Shown: piece after piece, positions 1 to 8,656 of the stretch
Numbering within the stretch: the stretch's first letter is position 1
Layout of the letters: the number at the start of each line of letters is the position of its first letter
From: an uncultured Fretibacterium sp.
GTDB taxonomy: Bacteria > Synergistota > Synergistia > Synergistales > Aminobacteriaceae
NCBI GenBank assembly: GCA_947168585.1
Contig: CAMVMK010000009.1
Coordinates: 1-58,366 of the forward strand
Direction: 5' to 3'
Length of the DNA stretch: 58,366 nucleotides
The notes under the pieces: generated by a model
Told to the model about the DNA's origin: nothing
Databases searched by the model: none
The model's input: the letters and a program-made list of their open reading frames with translations, nothing else
Program-made: the position numbers and the translations under genes

Positions 1-84
1 AACTTTTAACTTTTATTATGAAATCGAATGTTATTTTTTAAGTGCTTTGAATATATTATTTATTCAATTTTTCAAGTTCTTTGA

Positions 85-171
85 CTATACTATAATAAAA
101 AACGGCCTCATGAAGCTAATGGCGGGCTTTCTCCTGATGAGAAAGAAACAGAATTTTGGAGAAAAAATAAA
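85..171 (+). pseudogene. C-terminal remnant of an integrase-core (DDE) transposase
   Basis: The frame reads YYNKKRPHEANGGLSPDEKE and ends at a stop at 169-171. The pattern 'YYN-x-x-RPHE-x-x-GGLSP' is typical of the last part of IS3/IS481-type transposases with an integrase core. A stop (TGA at 82-84) lies directly upstream in this frame, while another frame before it reads FFKFFDY, so a frameshift probably separates this tail from the rest. The body of the gene would lie left of the window or is lost. The match rests on one short motif, so the call is tentative. Confidence 0.4.
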
Positions 172-248
172 TGAAAAATTTATTTATTTCACTTTATCGT
201 GTCCACTTTATTGACTATTATCCAAAAAAATTTTTCATTGCGTAAAAA

Positions 249-275
249 ATTTTACCCCCTCCTTGAAATTGTCAA
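249..275 (-). promoter_or_regulatory. Promoter-like repeat, copy A (TTGACA, 15-bp spacer with G run, TAAAAT)
   Basis: On the minus strand TTGACA (275-270) is followed by a 15-bp spacer containing GGAGGGGG and then TAAAAT (254-249). About 50 bp around it (roughly 289-230) is nearly identical to the sequence at 16444-16500, including a downstream TTTTTTACGCAAT. The spacer is shorter than the usual 17 bp, so this copy may be inactive. It points left into transposase debris and no intact gene follows in the window. Confidence 0.5.
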
Positions 276-335
276 AAACTTTTTGGAATTAAAAAGGTTT
301 TTCGCGCAATTAGTTTACGTTAGTCAGAAAATGCA

Positions 336-365
336 ATAAAAAAGCCCCGACTTTTCATCGGGACT
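336..365 (-). terminator. Rho-independent terminator
   Basis: On the minus strand a TCCCGA/TCGGGG hairpin with a six-base loop is followed by TTTTTT. It lies about 75 bp past the stop codon of the GH28 gene and probably ends that transcript. Confidence 0.65.
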
Positions 366-422
366 TGTAAATTTTCGTGAGTTTTAAGAAATTTTTAAGA
401 GCGGGAAATTTTTATTTTTTTA

Positions 423-448
423 ACTTCCTACTTCCTAACTCCTACTTG
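423..448. repeat. Heptanucleotide array (3-4 units)
   Basis: Plus-strand units ACTTCCT, ACTTCCT, AACTCCT, ACTTGCA run head to tail. The TAG stop codon of the GH28 gene (442-444) lies inside the array, so the last residues of that protein are read from it. One of about fifteen related arrays in this window. Confidence 0.75.
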
Positions 449-2532
449 CATTTAACGTTATAGTTCCAAGTGTTTTGATCGTAAGGAAGTCCGGTCGCAA
501 CTATTGAAAGAATATGATTGCCCGGAAGCATGTTTTCTTTTTCAGTGTCGGGTCTGTAAGCGTATTGATAATCCGGCTTATCAGTCAAAGGTACGCTAAC
601 TCTGAATGAATATTTTCCGTTGCCCTCGTCTTTAAGTTCGGCATCGTAAGGCGTAATAACCGGGGCTTTATTGCCTGCTTCAAGAGTTCCGCGATCGAGA
701 TAGGCCTTAACAGTTCCTTTTCCGTCTTTGAAAGCAGCGTCTTTCGTAGTGATTACGCCTGCTACGACAACATTTTTGCTCTTGTCAAAGTCTTCGGGCA
801 TGTCGAGTTTAATTCCTTCAGCGAGTGAATATTCTTTGCCGCCTGCTGAAAGTTTAACGCCGTCGATTTCGATAGCTTCGGTGTTGAAAGTTTCAAGTTC
901 AGCTGGTTTGTCAACAAGGCTGATTTTGACGTTATGAAGCTCAAAATTTTTAACGTTTGAAAGGCTTACAGCGTTCTGAACTCCGTAGACTGTAACGTCT
1001 TTGACTTTAATATTAGTCATCGGGGCGCGTTCGTAGGCTTTCCATAAAATTGCGTTCTTGGCCATTACGGGAGCATCAGGTTTTCCGGCTGTGATGTTCG
1101 ACATGTAAACGCCTTTAAGCTGAGGAGTGTAAGGTCCTAAGTCGCCTTCTTTGTCTTGAGCCGAGCCCAAAGTGTACTGTGTTTCGCCGTACATTAAAGC
1201 GTTTGAGCATTTAGCAACGGTGTTATCTTTGAAGTAAATATTTTCGATAAGTCCGCCGCGATAGGAATTTGTCTTAAATCTCAAAACCTGCTGAAGTTCC
1301 ATGCTGTCGAAATGGTTATCGTGAGCGAAAACGTTGCTGATTCCGCCGGTACACTCTGAACCGCAGGTAACTCCGCCGTGTCCGTCAGCAAATACGCAGT
1401 TTCTGATGATGATATTTCCGCAGGATTCTCCGCCGACTTTGCCGCGATTGTAACCGTCTCTGTTTTTGCCGGACTTGATAGCAATGCAGTCATCGCCGGT
1501 GCTGAATGAGCAGTTTTCAATGATAACGAAATGAGTTGATTCAGGGTTTACGCCGTCATTGTTTGAGCCGTGCGAATCGATTTCGAGGCCGCGAACTAAA
1601 ACATTCCTGCAGCGGAGCGGGTGAACTTCCCACATAGGAGAGTTAATAATTCTTACGCCCTCAAGCAAAATATTTTCACATGCGTAAGGCTCGACTGTGC
1701 AGGGTCTCAAAAGCGAACGAAGCGGCTTAACGTCTTTCGGGGTGTCGATGTATTCAACTTTTTCGATGTCGTTCCAATCGATAGTCATTGTAGCAATTTT
1801 TGCAGGTGCAGGAGTAACGCCGTCAGTTAAAATTCTTTGTTCAACGGGAACAGCCTTATCGCTCCATTGTTTCACAAGAACGTCAACGACTTCAGCCTGA
1901 TTAGGAAATCCGAAAGTTCCACGCTTCCAAGCCTGCCAGTTGCAGGGGTCGGCCTGAGGGTTAAGAGTTCCTTTGCCCGTCAAAGCGATATTTTTAGCGT
2001 GGAAAGCCCTGATCGGAGCGGCATAGTTATAAGTGTCGTTGCCCTCGAAACTCGTTAAGACCATAGGATAATATTTATTAGAAATATTTCTCATGAAACG
2101 GAGTTCCGTGCCCTCAGCTAAATAAAGATTGACGTTGCTCTTAATCTCGATTGAGCCTGTGTAGTAGACTGTCGGATTTTCGCGTGTTGAGCCTTCTTTA
2201 GCGGGAACTACGACACGTCCGCCGCCTGCTTTGCTTGCGTCATCGATAGCTGTCTGAATAGCTTTCGTGTAATCTTTGACGGGCTGAGTCATTTTCTTGT
2301 GAGCTTTGTCGCCGTCAGCAACGAAATATTCTTCTTCAGCGTCTTCGACAAGTCCGGCGTATTTGCCTTCAGTAACGATAAAATCAACATTCGGGAATGT
2401 CGGTGTGTTGTCTTTGACAGTCTTCTCGATGTTTGCGTAAATTTCATCGTTCCAGTAGTCGTCAGCCGCAAAAGCAGCTCCGGAAGCTAAGACTACGCAG
2501 AGCAGTACGAAAAGGTAAAAGAATTTTTTCAT
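442..2532 (-). CDS. Exported GH28 family glycoside hydrolase (polygalacturonase-like)
   Basis: A 696-residue protein with an N-terminal signal peptide (cleavage near AAFA, residue 22). It has the full GH28 right-handed beta-helix signature: NDG at 325-327, GDD at 346-348, GHGG at 384-387 and RFK at 418-420, in the usual order and spacing. The two acidic motifs supply the catalytic aspartates and the R-x-K motif binds the substrate carboxylate, so activity on pectin or a related uronic-acid polymer is likely. The family core is about 400-450 residues; the region after about 540 is an extra beta-rich part of unknown role. An AGGAGG sequence precedes the ATG. No other pectin-use genes are adjacent. 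The stop codon falls in a heptanucleotide array. Confidence 0.9.
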   Translation of the reverse strand: MKKFFYLFVLLCVVLASGAAFAADDYWNDEIYANIEKTVKDNTPTFPNVDFIVTEGKYAGLVEDAEEEYFVADGDKAHKKMTQPVKDYTKAIQTAIDDASKAGGGRVVVPAKEGSTRENPTVYYTGSIEIKSNVNLYLAEGTELRFMRNISNKYYPMVLTSFEGNDTYNYAAPIRAFHAKNIALTGKGTLNPQADPCNWQAWKRGTFGFPNQAEVVDVLVKQWSDKAVPVEQRILTDGVTPAPAKIATMTIDWNDIEKVEYIDTPKDVKPLRSLLRPCTVEPYACENILLEGVRIINSPMWEVHPLRCRNVLVRGLEIDSHGSNNDGVNPESTHFVIIENCSFSTGDDCIAIKSGKNRDGYNRGKVGGESCGNIIIRNCVFADGHGGVTCGSECTGGISNVFAHDNHFDSMELQQVLRFKTNSYRGGLIENIYFKDNTVAKCSNALMYGETQYTLGSAQDKEGDLGPYTPQLKGVYMSNITAGKPDAPVMAKNAILWKAYERAPMTNIKVKDVTVYGVQNAVSLSNVKNFELHNVKISLVDKPAELETFNTEAIEIDGVKLSAGGKEYSLAEGIKLDMPEDFDKSKNVVVAGVITTKDAAFKDGKGTVKAYLDRGTLEAGNKAPVITPYDAELKDEGNGKYSFRVSVPLTDKPDYQYAYRPDTEKENMLPGNHILSIVATGLPYDQNTWNYNVKCK

Positions 2533-2596
2533 TTATAAACCTCCTGAATAAAAAATAAAATTTTGGGAAAATTTTTAGTGATTAAAATTATATCAT

Positions 2597-3871
2597 CTAC
2601 AAAAACGTTCCGCGCATTTTCACGACATCAGCAACCCGTTGAATAGCAGCCATTGAAGCAGCGCGCCTCATTGTTACTTTCTTGGCCTTGGAATAATCCC
2701 AGACACGCTTGAAATTTCCTTTCATTATTCTGACGAGTTTGTCGTTATATTCGTCTTCGCTCCAGAAAATTCCCTGCAAGTTCTGAGCCCATTCAAAGTA
2801 AGAGCCTATAACGCCGCCGGAGTTCGCTAAAAAGTCCGGGACAATTACAACGCCTTTATCCGCAAGAATTTTATCAGCGTCAGGAGTAACAGGGCCGTTT
2901 GCGCCTTCAACAATGTAACGGGCTTTGACTTTGTCGGCTGTCTTTCGGTTAATCATGCCGTCCCTTGCGCAGGGAAATAAAAAATCAGCGTCAACGAATA
3001 AATCATTTTCGATTTTCTCGCAGTTTCCGGCCTTCTCGAAGTCTTTTAATAATCTTTTCGGATTTGAGTTAATGACTTCAAAGGCTTTTTCGATGTCAAT
3101 TCCTTTTTCGGAATAATATGAGCCTGTGATGTCGCTGATTGCTGTGATTTTTACTCCGGCCTCGCTTAAAGTTTTAGCCGTGTAGCTTCCGACGTTGCCG
3201 AATCCCTGAACGACAGCGGTAACATGATTAGAATTTTTGCCTAAAATTTTCATGAATTCGAGTCCGCAAGTCGCCACGCCGCGCCCTGTTGCTTCATGCC
3301 GTCCGTAACTTCCCCAAAAAGTTACGGGCTTTCCCGTTAATAAAGCAGGTTCTAAATCGCCGCGCATTTTGCAGATAGTGTCAACTATCCACACCATTTC
3401 TTGGCCGCTTGTGTTCATGTCGGGAGCAGGAATGTCGCTCCATTTTCCTAAAATAGGGGCAATCCGGGCACCGAAAGTCCGCGATAATTTTTCTTTTTCT
3501 TTTTCGGACATATTCAGAGGATCGCAGGCCACTCCGCCTTTACCGCCGCCGTAAGGAATACCGGCCAAAGAACATTTCCACGTCATCAAAATCGCAAGAG
3601 CTTCGCACTCGTCCATATCGACTTCTGGGTCGTAACGGATACCGCCCTTTGAAGGTCCCAAAGCTGTAGAGTGTTGAACTCTGTAGCCCTCAAAGACATT
3701 CACGCTTCCGTCGTCCATTTCGACAGGGATAGAGACTTGAACTCTGCGCTCGGAATGACTTAAGATTGAAATTAATTTCTCGCTTAAGCCCATTTCGTCA
3801 GCCGCGCCGTAAAATTCCTGCAAAGCTGTATCGAGTAACACATTTGAAGATTTTCGCCGTTCCTGTTTCAT
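2597..3871 (-). CDS. gdhA: Glutamate dehydrogenase (Glu/Leu/Phe/Val dehydrogenase family)
   Basis: A 424-residue cytoplasmic enzyme that interconverts glutamate with 2-oxoglutarate and ammonia. The substrate-binding region GGIRYDP (76-82) is followed by TWKC with Lys99 and GGGKGG with Lys111, the expected catalytic-site lysines. The Rossmann motif GFGNVG is at 223-228 and an Asp at 247, after the second strand, favours NAD over NADP (inference). Length and motif order match the hexameric class. A good AGGAGG precedes the ATG. In amino-acid-fermenting Synergistota this enzyme usually works in the catabolic direction, but that is not visible here. Confidence 0.95.
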   Translation of the reverse strand: MKQERRKSSNVLLDTALQEFYGAADEMGLSEKLISILSHSERRVQVSIPVEMDDGSVNVFEGYRVQHSTALGPSKGGIRYDPEVDMDECEALAILMTWKCSLAGIPYGGGKGGVACDPLNMSEKEKEKLSRTFGARIAPILGKWSDIPAPDMNTSGQEMVWIVDTICKMRGDLEPALLTGKPVTFWGSYGRHEATGRGVATCGLEFMKILGKNSNHVTAVVQGFGNVGSYTAKTLSEAGVKITAISDITGSYYSEKGIDIEKAFEVINSNPKRLLKDFEKAGNCEKIENDLFVDADFLFPCARDGMINRKTADKVKARYIVEGANGPVTPDADKILADKGVVIVPDFLANSGGVIGSYFEWAQNLQGIFWSEDEYNDKLVRIMKGNFKRVWDYSKAKKVTMRRAASMAAIQRVADVVKMRGTFL

Positions 3872-3919
3872 GATATAGCCTCCTAAAATTTAATTTATAA
3901 AAAAAGAAGCAGGCTTTCA

Positions 3920-3955
3920 ACTTCCTACTTCCTTGACTCCTAATTCTTACTTGCA
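3920..3955. repeat. Heptanucleotide array overlapping the 3' end of pth
   Basis: Plus strand ACTTCCT, ACTTCCT, then TGACTCCTAATTCTTACTTG, a degenerate run of the same unit. The TAG stop of pth (3940-3942) and its last few codons are inside it. Confidence 0.7.
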
Positions 3956-4491
3956 TTTACAAGCGTCATTGCTTTTTGAATGTCTTTATCGAGCCAAATA
4001 TTTACGGCTTTTTCAACGTTGTCTACGATGTCCGGCAGATTTTTTCTTTCGTCTTCGTTAAAATGTCCTAAAACATAATTAATCATACCGCCGGGGGCTT
4101 TGCCTATTCCGACTCTTAAACGCGGAACTTCAATACTTCCGAGCGCGCCCAAAATCGAAATTAATCCGTTATGACCGCCTGCAGAACCTGAAGCTCTAAG
4201 TCTTAATTTCCCGAAAGGCAGAGCCATATCATCGTAAATTATTAAAACGTCGCTTAAATCTATTTTATAAAAATTCACGGCCTCGCTTAAAGAAATTCCG
4301 CTTGAGTTCATGAAAGTTAAAGGCTTTAGAAAAATTAAATTATTTTCTTTCCAAAATTCAGCGTGAAATTTATTTTGAGGCGTGCCTAAATTTTTGTTAT
4401 TCACAATATGGTCAACGCATAGCCAGCCCATGTTATGCCGGGTAAAAGCGTAGTCAATTCCGGGATTTCCAAGACCGGCTATGAGTTTCAT
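3940..4491 (-). CDS. pth: Peptidyl-tRNA hydrolase
   Basis: A 183-residue enzyme that recycles tRNA by cleaving peptidyl-tRNA released from stalled ribosomes. The start MKLIAGLGNPG carries the family GLGNPG motif. The catalytic His is in TRHNMGW (near residue 19), the Asp in DDMALPFG, and GGHNGL is also present. Its ATG follows the rplY stop by 3 bp, and the Glu/Lys-rich rplY tail (GAGGAGAAAAAA) supplies the ribosome-binding site. This rplY-pth order is common in bacteria. The stop codon lies in a heptanucleotide array, and the C-terminal ASKN is read from it. Confidence 0.95.
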   Translation of the reverse strand: MKLIAGLGNPGIDYAFTRHNMGWLCVDHIVNNKNLGTPQNKFHAEFWKENNLIFLKPLTFMNSSGISLSEAVNFYKIDLSDVLIIYDDMALPFGKLRLRASGSAGGHNGLISILGALGSIEVPRLRVGIGKAPGGMINYVLGHFNEDERKNLPDIVDNVEKAVNIWLDKDIQKAMTLVNASKN

Positions 4492-4494
4492 GAG

Positions 4495-5166
4495 TTATTT
4501 TTTCTCCTCTTCTTCGTCGCTTTCTTTGGCGGCTTTGCCCTTAGCTACGACTTCGACATCAGCTGCTGCGGGCTGTTCTTCTTCAGGAGCAGCATCTTCA
4601 ACTCCGCGTGAAGTTACGACATTAGCGACAACTTCTTCGGGGTCGGCAAGGACTGCAACATTTTCAGGAAGTTTCAAATCTTTGACGTGAACAGCGTCGC
4701 CGATATTAAGTCCTGAAACATCAATCGTAATGACATCGGGAATACTCATCGGAAGAGTTTCGATTTCAAGTTCGTGAGTAAACTCAAGTACACCGCCGTC
4801 TTTAACGCCCTGTGATTCTTCGCGTCCGACGACTTCAACAGGAACTTTAATCGTAATTTTGCGGCCTTTAACGAGGTGCAAGAAGTCAACGTGAAGCGGC
4901 ATATCCGTAATAGGATGTCTCTGGGCTTCACGGATAATGCAGAGTTCTTCGCTTCCGTCAGGAAGTTTGACATTAAGGCGTGTTGATTCCCAGCGTCCGG
5001 CCAAAATCTTTTCGATCTCGCGCATGTTGATTTTGCCTTTGATGTTTTCTTTGATTTCGGGGCCGTAAATAATGCAGGGTACGTAACCGGCGCGTCTAAT
5101 TCTGCCGTTCTCGCCTTTGCCTGTTTTTTCACGGGACTCCATCACTAACGTTACTATGTTCGCCAT
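4495..5166 (-). CDS. rplY: 50S ribosomal protein L25/TL5/Ctc family
   Basis: A 223-residue 5S rRNA-binding ribosomal protein of the long (TL5/Ctc) type. The N-terminal L25 beta-barrel covers about residues 1-90 (MESREKTGKGENGRIRRAG, then YGPE). The C-terminal Ctc domain (about 95-185) contains HVDFLHLV, KVPVEVVG and IDVSGLNIGD. The tail after about 190 is a low-complexity Ala/Glu/Lys stretch ending in EEEEKK. AAAGGAG precedes the ATG. It is probably co-transcribed with pth. Confidence 0.93.
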   Translation of the reverse strand: MANIVTLVMESREKTGKGENGRIRRAGYVPCIIYGPEIKENIKGKINMREIEKILAGRWESTRLNVKLPDGSEELCIIREAQRHPITDMPLHVDFLHLVKGRKITIKVPVEVVGREESQGVKDGGVLEFTHELEIETLPMSIPDVITIDVSGLNIGDAVHVKDLKLPENVAVLADPEEVVANVVTSRGVEDAAPEEEQPAAADVEVVAKGKAAKESDEEEEKK

Positions 5167-5278
5167 GATAAAAAAATTTCTCCTTTGAAATTAAAAATTA
5201 AATTGCTTAATTATCTTAGCATACTTTAAGCTATAATTTTGAAATTTACAGCAAAAAATTTTTAAGGAGAAAAATAAA

Positions 5279-6259
5279 TTGACTTACAACGAATTTATTG
5301 AGACTCTAACTCAAAAAGCTCAAGAAGAACTTCATTATAAAAAAGAAAATATAAAATTTTATCCTGAAGGCTTCACATCGAACGACCCGAAGATGATTCA
5401 ATGGATAATCGAAACGAATCAAAGATTCAGCGGTCAAGACAGCCCGTTCCTTTTGAAAGATTTTATGACGTTCGAGAAAGATTTTAACGGCAGCAGCGAA
5501 GTCAAAATTCTTCAGCGTATCGACTTAAAATCAACTTACGAATTAGCCCAAGAAAAAGGTTTCGATGAGGCTTTCAACGAAATTAAAGAAACAATCGGAA
5601 ATGTTGACTCTTCCGGAGTATTGCCTGAAACTTTACTGAAACGCGGGACTTCGAGCTATGAAGATATGCGCGAACAGCTTATAATCCGTCCGTTAAATTA
5701 TAAGCGTTACATGAGCGAGTTAAGCGAGTATGTTTACAGGCGTACAGGCGATGTTGCTCTGGTTTTATATCATCTTCTGAGCCACTCTAAAAAAGGCGGA
5801 ATAAATTCAAGCCGTATCAGACGCGATGAGTTACTGCGTTGGAATATGCAGGACAAAGTTGACGAGGTCATGAAAAACGCCCTCGAAAATACCGCGAAAA
5901 TTTTTCCTGCCGTCGTTTATAATTTCAAAATTAACAAGCAAGTTGATTTTCTCAATGACGAATTTACACGCGAAGATTTATTAGGTGAATTTCTACCCGG
6001 AGCTTTTATTCTTTCAACTGAAATGACAACTAACGGGGCTCTTGCGTTGTTTTATCCGGGAGTCTGCGAAAAATTATTAAAAATCATGGGCGGAAGTTTT
6101 GCGGCCGTCTTCATGAATATCAATGACGCTATGATTGTAAAACGTGATAATCCTCATATCAATGCCATGCTTGATATTGCAAAAAAATCAGGCAGCTTAG
6201 GCGAAATGCTTTCAAGCCGTCTTTTCATCGGCAGCGAAAATGGAATTAATCCGGCGTAA
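5279..6259 (+). CDS. DUF5688-like protein of unknown function
   Basis: A 326-residue soluble protein without signal peptide or membrane segment. The start is TTG at 5279, supported by AAGGAGA eight bases upstream; the first ATG lies far inside. Internal features such as 'IIRPLNYKRY', 'GDVALVLYHLLSHS', 'NTAKIFPAVVY' and 'FILSTEMTTNGALALFYPG' recall the DUF5688 family, which is common in gut Firmicutes, but this assignment is from memory of the pattern. It lies divergent from rplY and upstream of copA, about 30 bp before the copA start, so the two may share a transcript. No function can be given. Confidence 0.6.
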   Translation: MTYNEFIETLTQKAQEELHYKKENIKFYPEGFTSNDPKMIQWIIETNQRFSGQDSPFLLKDFMTFEKDFNGSSEVKILQRIDLKSTYELAQEKGFDEAFNEIKETIGNVDSSGVLPETLLKRGTSSYEDMREQLIIRPLNYKRYMSELSEYVYRRTGDVALVLYHLLSHSKKGGINSSRIRRDELLRWNMQDKVDEVMKNALENTAKIFPAVVYNFKINKQVDFLNDEFTREDLLGEFLPGAFILSTEMTTNGALALFYPGVCEKLLKIMGGSFAAVFMNINDAMIVKRDNPHINAMLDIAKKSGSLGEMLSSRLFIGSENGINPA

Positions 6260-6288
6260 TTAAAATCTTGAAAGGAGAAAAAATTTTT

Positions 6289-8544
6289 ATGTCAGAAAAA
6301 TATAACATCACGGGAATGTCCTGCGCGGCTTGCACTGCCCGTGTCGAAAAAGTCGTGAAAAAAATTCCCGGCGTTGAGTCCTGCGTCGTGAGTTTATTAA
6401 CAAATTCTATGACAGTTGAAGGCCAAGCGGGCTCGTCAGAAATAATCGCGGCAGTCGAAAAAGCAGGCTACGGAGCGTCTTTAGAAGTTAGGGGTGAGGA
6501 GTTAGCCTGCCAGCCTGACAGGCGGGGGGTTAGGAACGAGAAAGAAAATGACGTTCTTGCCGATAAAGAAACTCCGAGACTGAAAAAAAGATTAGCGGCT
6601 TCATTAATATTTTTAATAGCTCTGCTTTATTTCTCGATGGGGCACATGATTAATTTGCCTTTGCCGGAATTTTTTAATAATAATCCCGTTGCTGTCGGCC
6701 TCGCTGAATTAATTTTAGCAGGAATAATAATGGTAATAAATCAGAAATTTTTTATTTCAGGATTTTCGACTTTAGCACAGCTTGCCCCTAATATGGACAC
6801 TCTCGTAGCTGTCGGGGCTTCGGCTTCGTTTTTATGGAGCGTCTTCGTTTTGTTCGTGATGACTAACGAGCCGGAAAAATTTTCTACTCACGATTTTTAT
6901 TTCGAGAGTGCCGGAATGATTTTGACTTTAATAACTGTCGGAAAAATGTTAGAGGCGCGCTCAAAAGGAAAAACTACTGACGCTATAAAAAGTTTAATGA
7001 AACTCGCTCCGAAAACTGCAAATTTAATTCGGGGAGATAAAGAAATTTCCGTGCCTGTCGAACAGGTTAAAACCGGCGATGTTTTTGTAATCCGTCCGGG
7101 CGAGAATATTCCCGTTGACGGCGTAATAATTGAAGGCTCAAGCGCGGTTAATGAAGCGGCTTTGACGGGCGAGAGTATTCCTGTCGATAAAACTGCTGGC
7201 GATTTAGTTTCAGCAGCTACGTTAAATCAATCGGGCTTCTTAAAATGCGAAGCTACACGTGTCGGCCAAGATACAACTTTATCGCAGATTATTAAAATGG
7301 TGAGCGATGCCGCCGCAAGTAAAGCTCCCGTAGCAAAAACTGCCGATAAAGTCTGCGGAATTTTCGTTCCCTCTGTAATTTTAATCGCGGTTTTAGTCGT
7401 CATAGGCTGGCTGATTGCGGGGAAATCTTTCGGCGATGCTTTATCTTACGGAATTGCTGTGTTAGTTATCAGCTGTCCTTGCGCTTTGGGACTTGCTACT
7501 CCTGCGGCTATCATGGTCGGAAGCGGAGTAGGAGCTAAGAACGGAATTTTATTCAAGACTGCCGCGTCTTTAGAACAAGCCGGAAAAATTAAAATTGCTG
7601 CTCTCGATAAGACCGGAACAATTACAAGCGGCGAACCTGAAGTTACGAACATTATCACAGCTCCTCATGTAAGACCCGAAGAATTAATCGCGGCTGCCTG
7701 TTCACTCGAAGCTAAGAGCGAACACCCTCTTGCAAAAGCTATAGTTAAATACGCTAATAAAAATAATATTGAGCCTGACGACATTAAAAAATTTCAAGCA
7801 ATTCCCGGCAGCGGCTTAAAAGGAATGATAGCTGACGACGAAATCGAATTGACGGGCGGAAGCGTTAAATTTATAAAAGAAAATTTCAAAGTCGCTGATT
7901 ATTTCGTAAAGCAGACCGAAGAATTAGCAGGACAGGGGAAAACCCCGTTATTATTCGTCAGAGGTGAAAAACTTTTAGGAGCAATCGCCGTTGCTGATGT
8001 AATTAAACCTGACAGCAAAGACGCAATCTCAGAACTTCAAAAAATGGGAATTAAAGTCGTTATGCTTACGGGCGACAATGAACAGACAGCTAAGGCAATC
8101 GCTGAAGAGGCTGGAGCAGATGAAGTTATAGCAGGAGTTTTGCCGGACGGTAAAGAAAGCACGATTAGAGAACTTCAAGCGAGAAATAATTTCAAAGTTG
8201 CTATGGTCGGGGACGGAATTAACGATGCTCCGGCTTTGACTCGCGCTGATACTGGAATAGCTATCGGAGCAGGAACTGACATAGCTATTGACGCGGCTGA
8301 CGTTGTTTTAATGAAAAGCAGTTTGAAAGATGTCCCGGCGGCTGTGAAATTGAGCCGTGCAGTTTTGAGAAATATTCATGAAAATTTATTCTGGGCATTT
8401 ATTTATAACGTCATCGGAATACCTTTAGCGGCAGGCTTATGGGGCTGGAAACTTGATCCGATGTTTGGGGCTGCTGCTATGAGCCTTTCAAGTTTCTGTG
8501 TTGTTACGAACGCTTTAAGACTAAATTTTTTGAAATTAAAATAA
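6289..8544 (+). CDS. copA: Copper-translocating P1B-type ATPase
   Basis: A 751-residue copper-exporting ATPase of the inner membrane. One N-terminal HMA domain carries GMSCAAC (Cys12 and Cys15). The core has the TGES actuator motif, the CPC transmembrane metal site (ISCPCALGLATP), the phosphorylated Asp in DKTGTIT, the SEHPLAKA motif and GDGINDAPAL. The start at 6289 is chosen because AAAGGAG ends 11 bp before it; an in-frame TTG at 6268 lies before that site. Residues of about 66-84, between the HMA domain and the first membrane helix, are read from a repeat insertion (6486-6540) and are not part of the normal family. A hairpin terminator follows the gene. Confidence 0.95.
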   Translation: MSEKYNITGMSCAACTARVEKVVKKIPGVESCVVSLLTNSMTVEGQAGSSEIIAAVEKAGYGASLEVRGEELACQPDRRGVRNEKENDVLADKETPRLKKRLAASLIFLIALLYFSMGHMINLPLPEFFNNNPVAVGLAELILAGIIMVINQKFFISGFSTLAQLAPNMDTLVAVGASASFLWSVFVLFVMTNEPEKFSTHDFYFESAGMILTLITVGKMLEARSKGKTTDAIKSLMKLAPKTANLIRGDKEISVPVEQVKTGDVFVIRPGENIPVDGVIIEGSSAVNEAALTGESIPVDKTAGDLVSAATLNQSGFLKCEATRVGQDTTLSQIIKMVSDAAASKAPVAKTADKVCGIFVPSVILIAVLVVIGWLIAGKSFGDALSYGIAVLVISCPCALGLATPAAIMVGSGVGAKNGILFKTAASLEQAGKIKIAALDKTGTITSGEPEVTNIITAPHVRPEELIAAACSLEAKSEHPLAKAIVKYANKNNIEPDDIKKFQAIPGSGLKGMIADDEIELTGGSVKFIKENFKVADYFVKQTEELAGQGKTPLLFVRGEKLLGAIAVADVIKPDSKDAISELQKMGIKVVMLTGDNEQTAKAIAEEAGADEVIAGVLPDGKESTIRELQARNNFKVAMVGDGINDAPALTRADTGIAIGAGTDIAIDAADVVLMKSSLKDVPAAVKLSRAVLRNIHENLFWAFIYNVIGIPLAAGLWGWKLDPMFGAAAMSLSSFCVVTNALRLNFLKLK
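6486..6540 (+). repeat. Composite repeat inserted in frame in copA (heptamer arrays around a palindrome)
   Basis: The left part (6486-6505) is heptamer-like: AGTTAGGGGTGAGGAGTTAG. The centre (6505-6526) is the GC-rich palindromic element GCCTGCCAGCCTGACAGGC plus GGG. The right part (6527-6540) is again array-like, GGGTTAGGAACGAG. The whole block stays open in the copA frame and encodes the linker EVRGEELACQPDRRGVRNE. The heptamer arrays are otherwise found mostly between genes. Confidence 0.75.
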
Positions 8545-8550
8545 ATTTTA

Positions 8551-8592
8551 GCCGCGCTCTTCCCACCCGCCCACCCGAGCGCGGCTATTTCT
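8551..8592 (+). terminator. Terminator hairpin with CCCN-repeat loop (G-quadruplex pattern on the minus strand)
   Basis: A perfect 9-bp stem, GCCGCGCTC (8551-8559) with GAGCGCGGC (8577-8585), is followed by TATTTCTTTC. The 17-nt loop is TT then CCCA CCCG CCCA CCC. The complementary strand reads GGGTGGGCGGGTGGG, a perfect four-tract quadruplex motif with one-base loops. It ends the copA transcript. Confidence 0.8.
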
Positions 8593-8656
8593 TTCCCGAA
8601 TTAATGTATAATTAAAAATAATTTTCAAAATGATAAGAAAAGGAGTTTTATTTTTT

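Noticed and set aside
728-2058. Open frames on the plus strand inside the GH28 gene
   Set aside because: They lack ribosome-binding sites and known domains, and lie opposite a well-supported gene.
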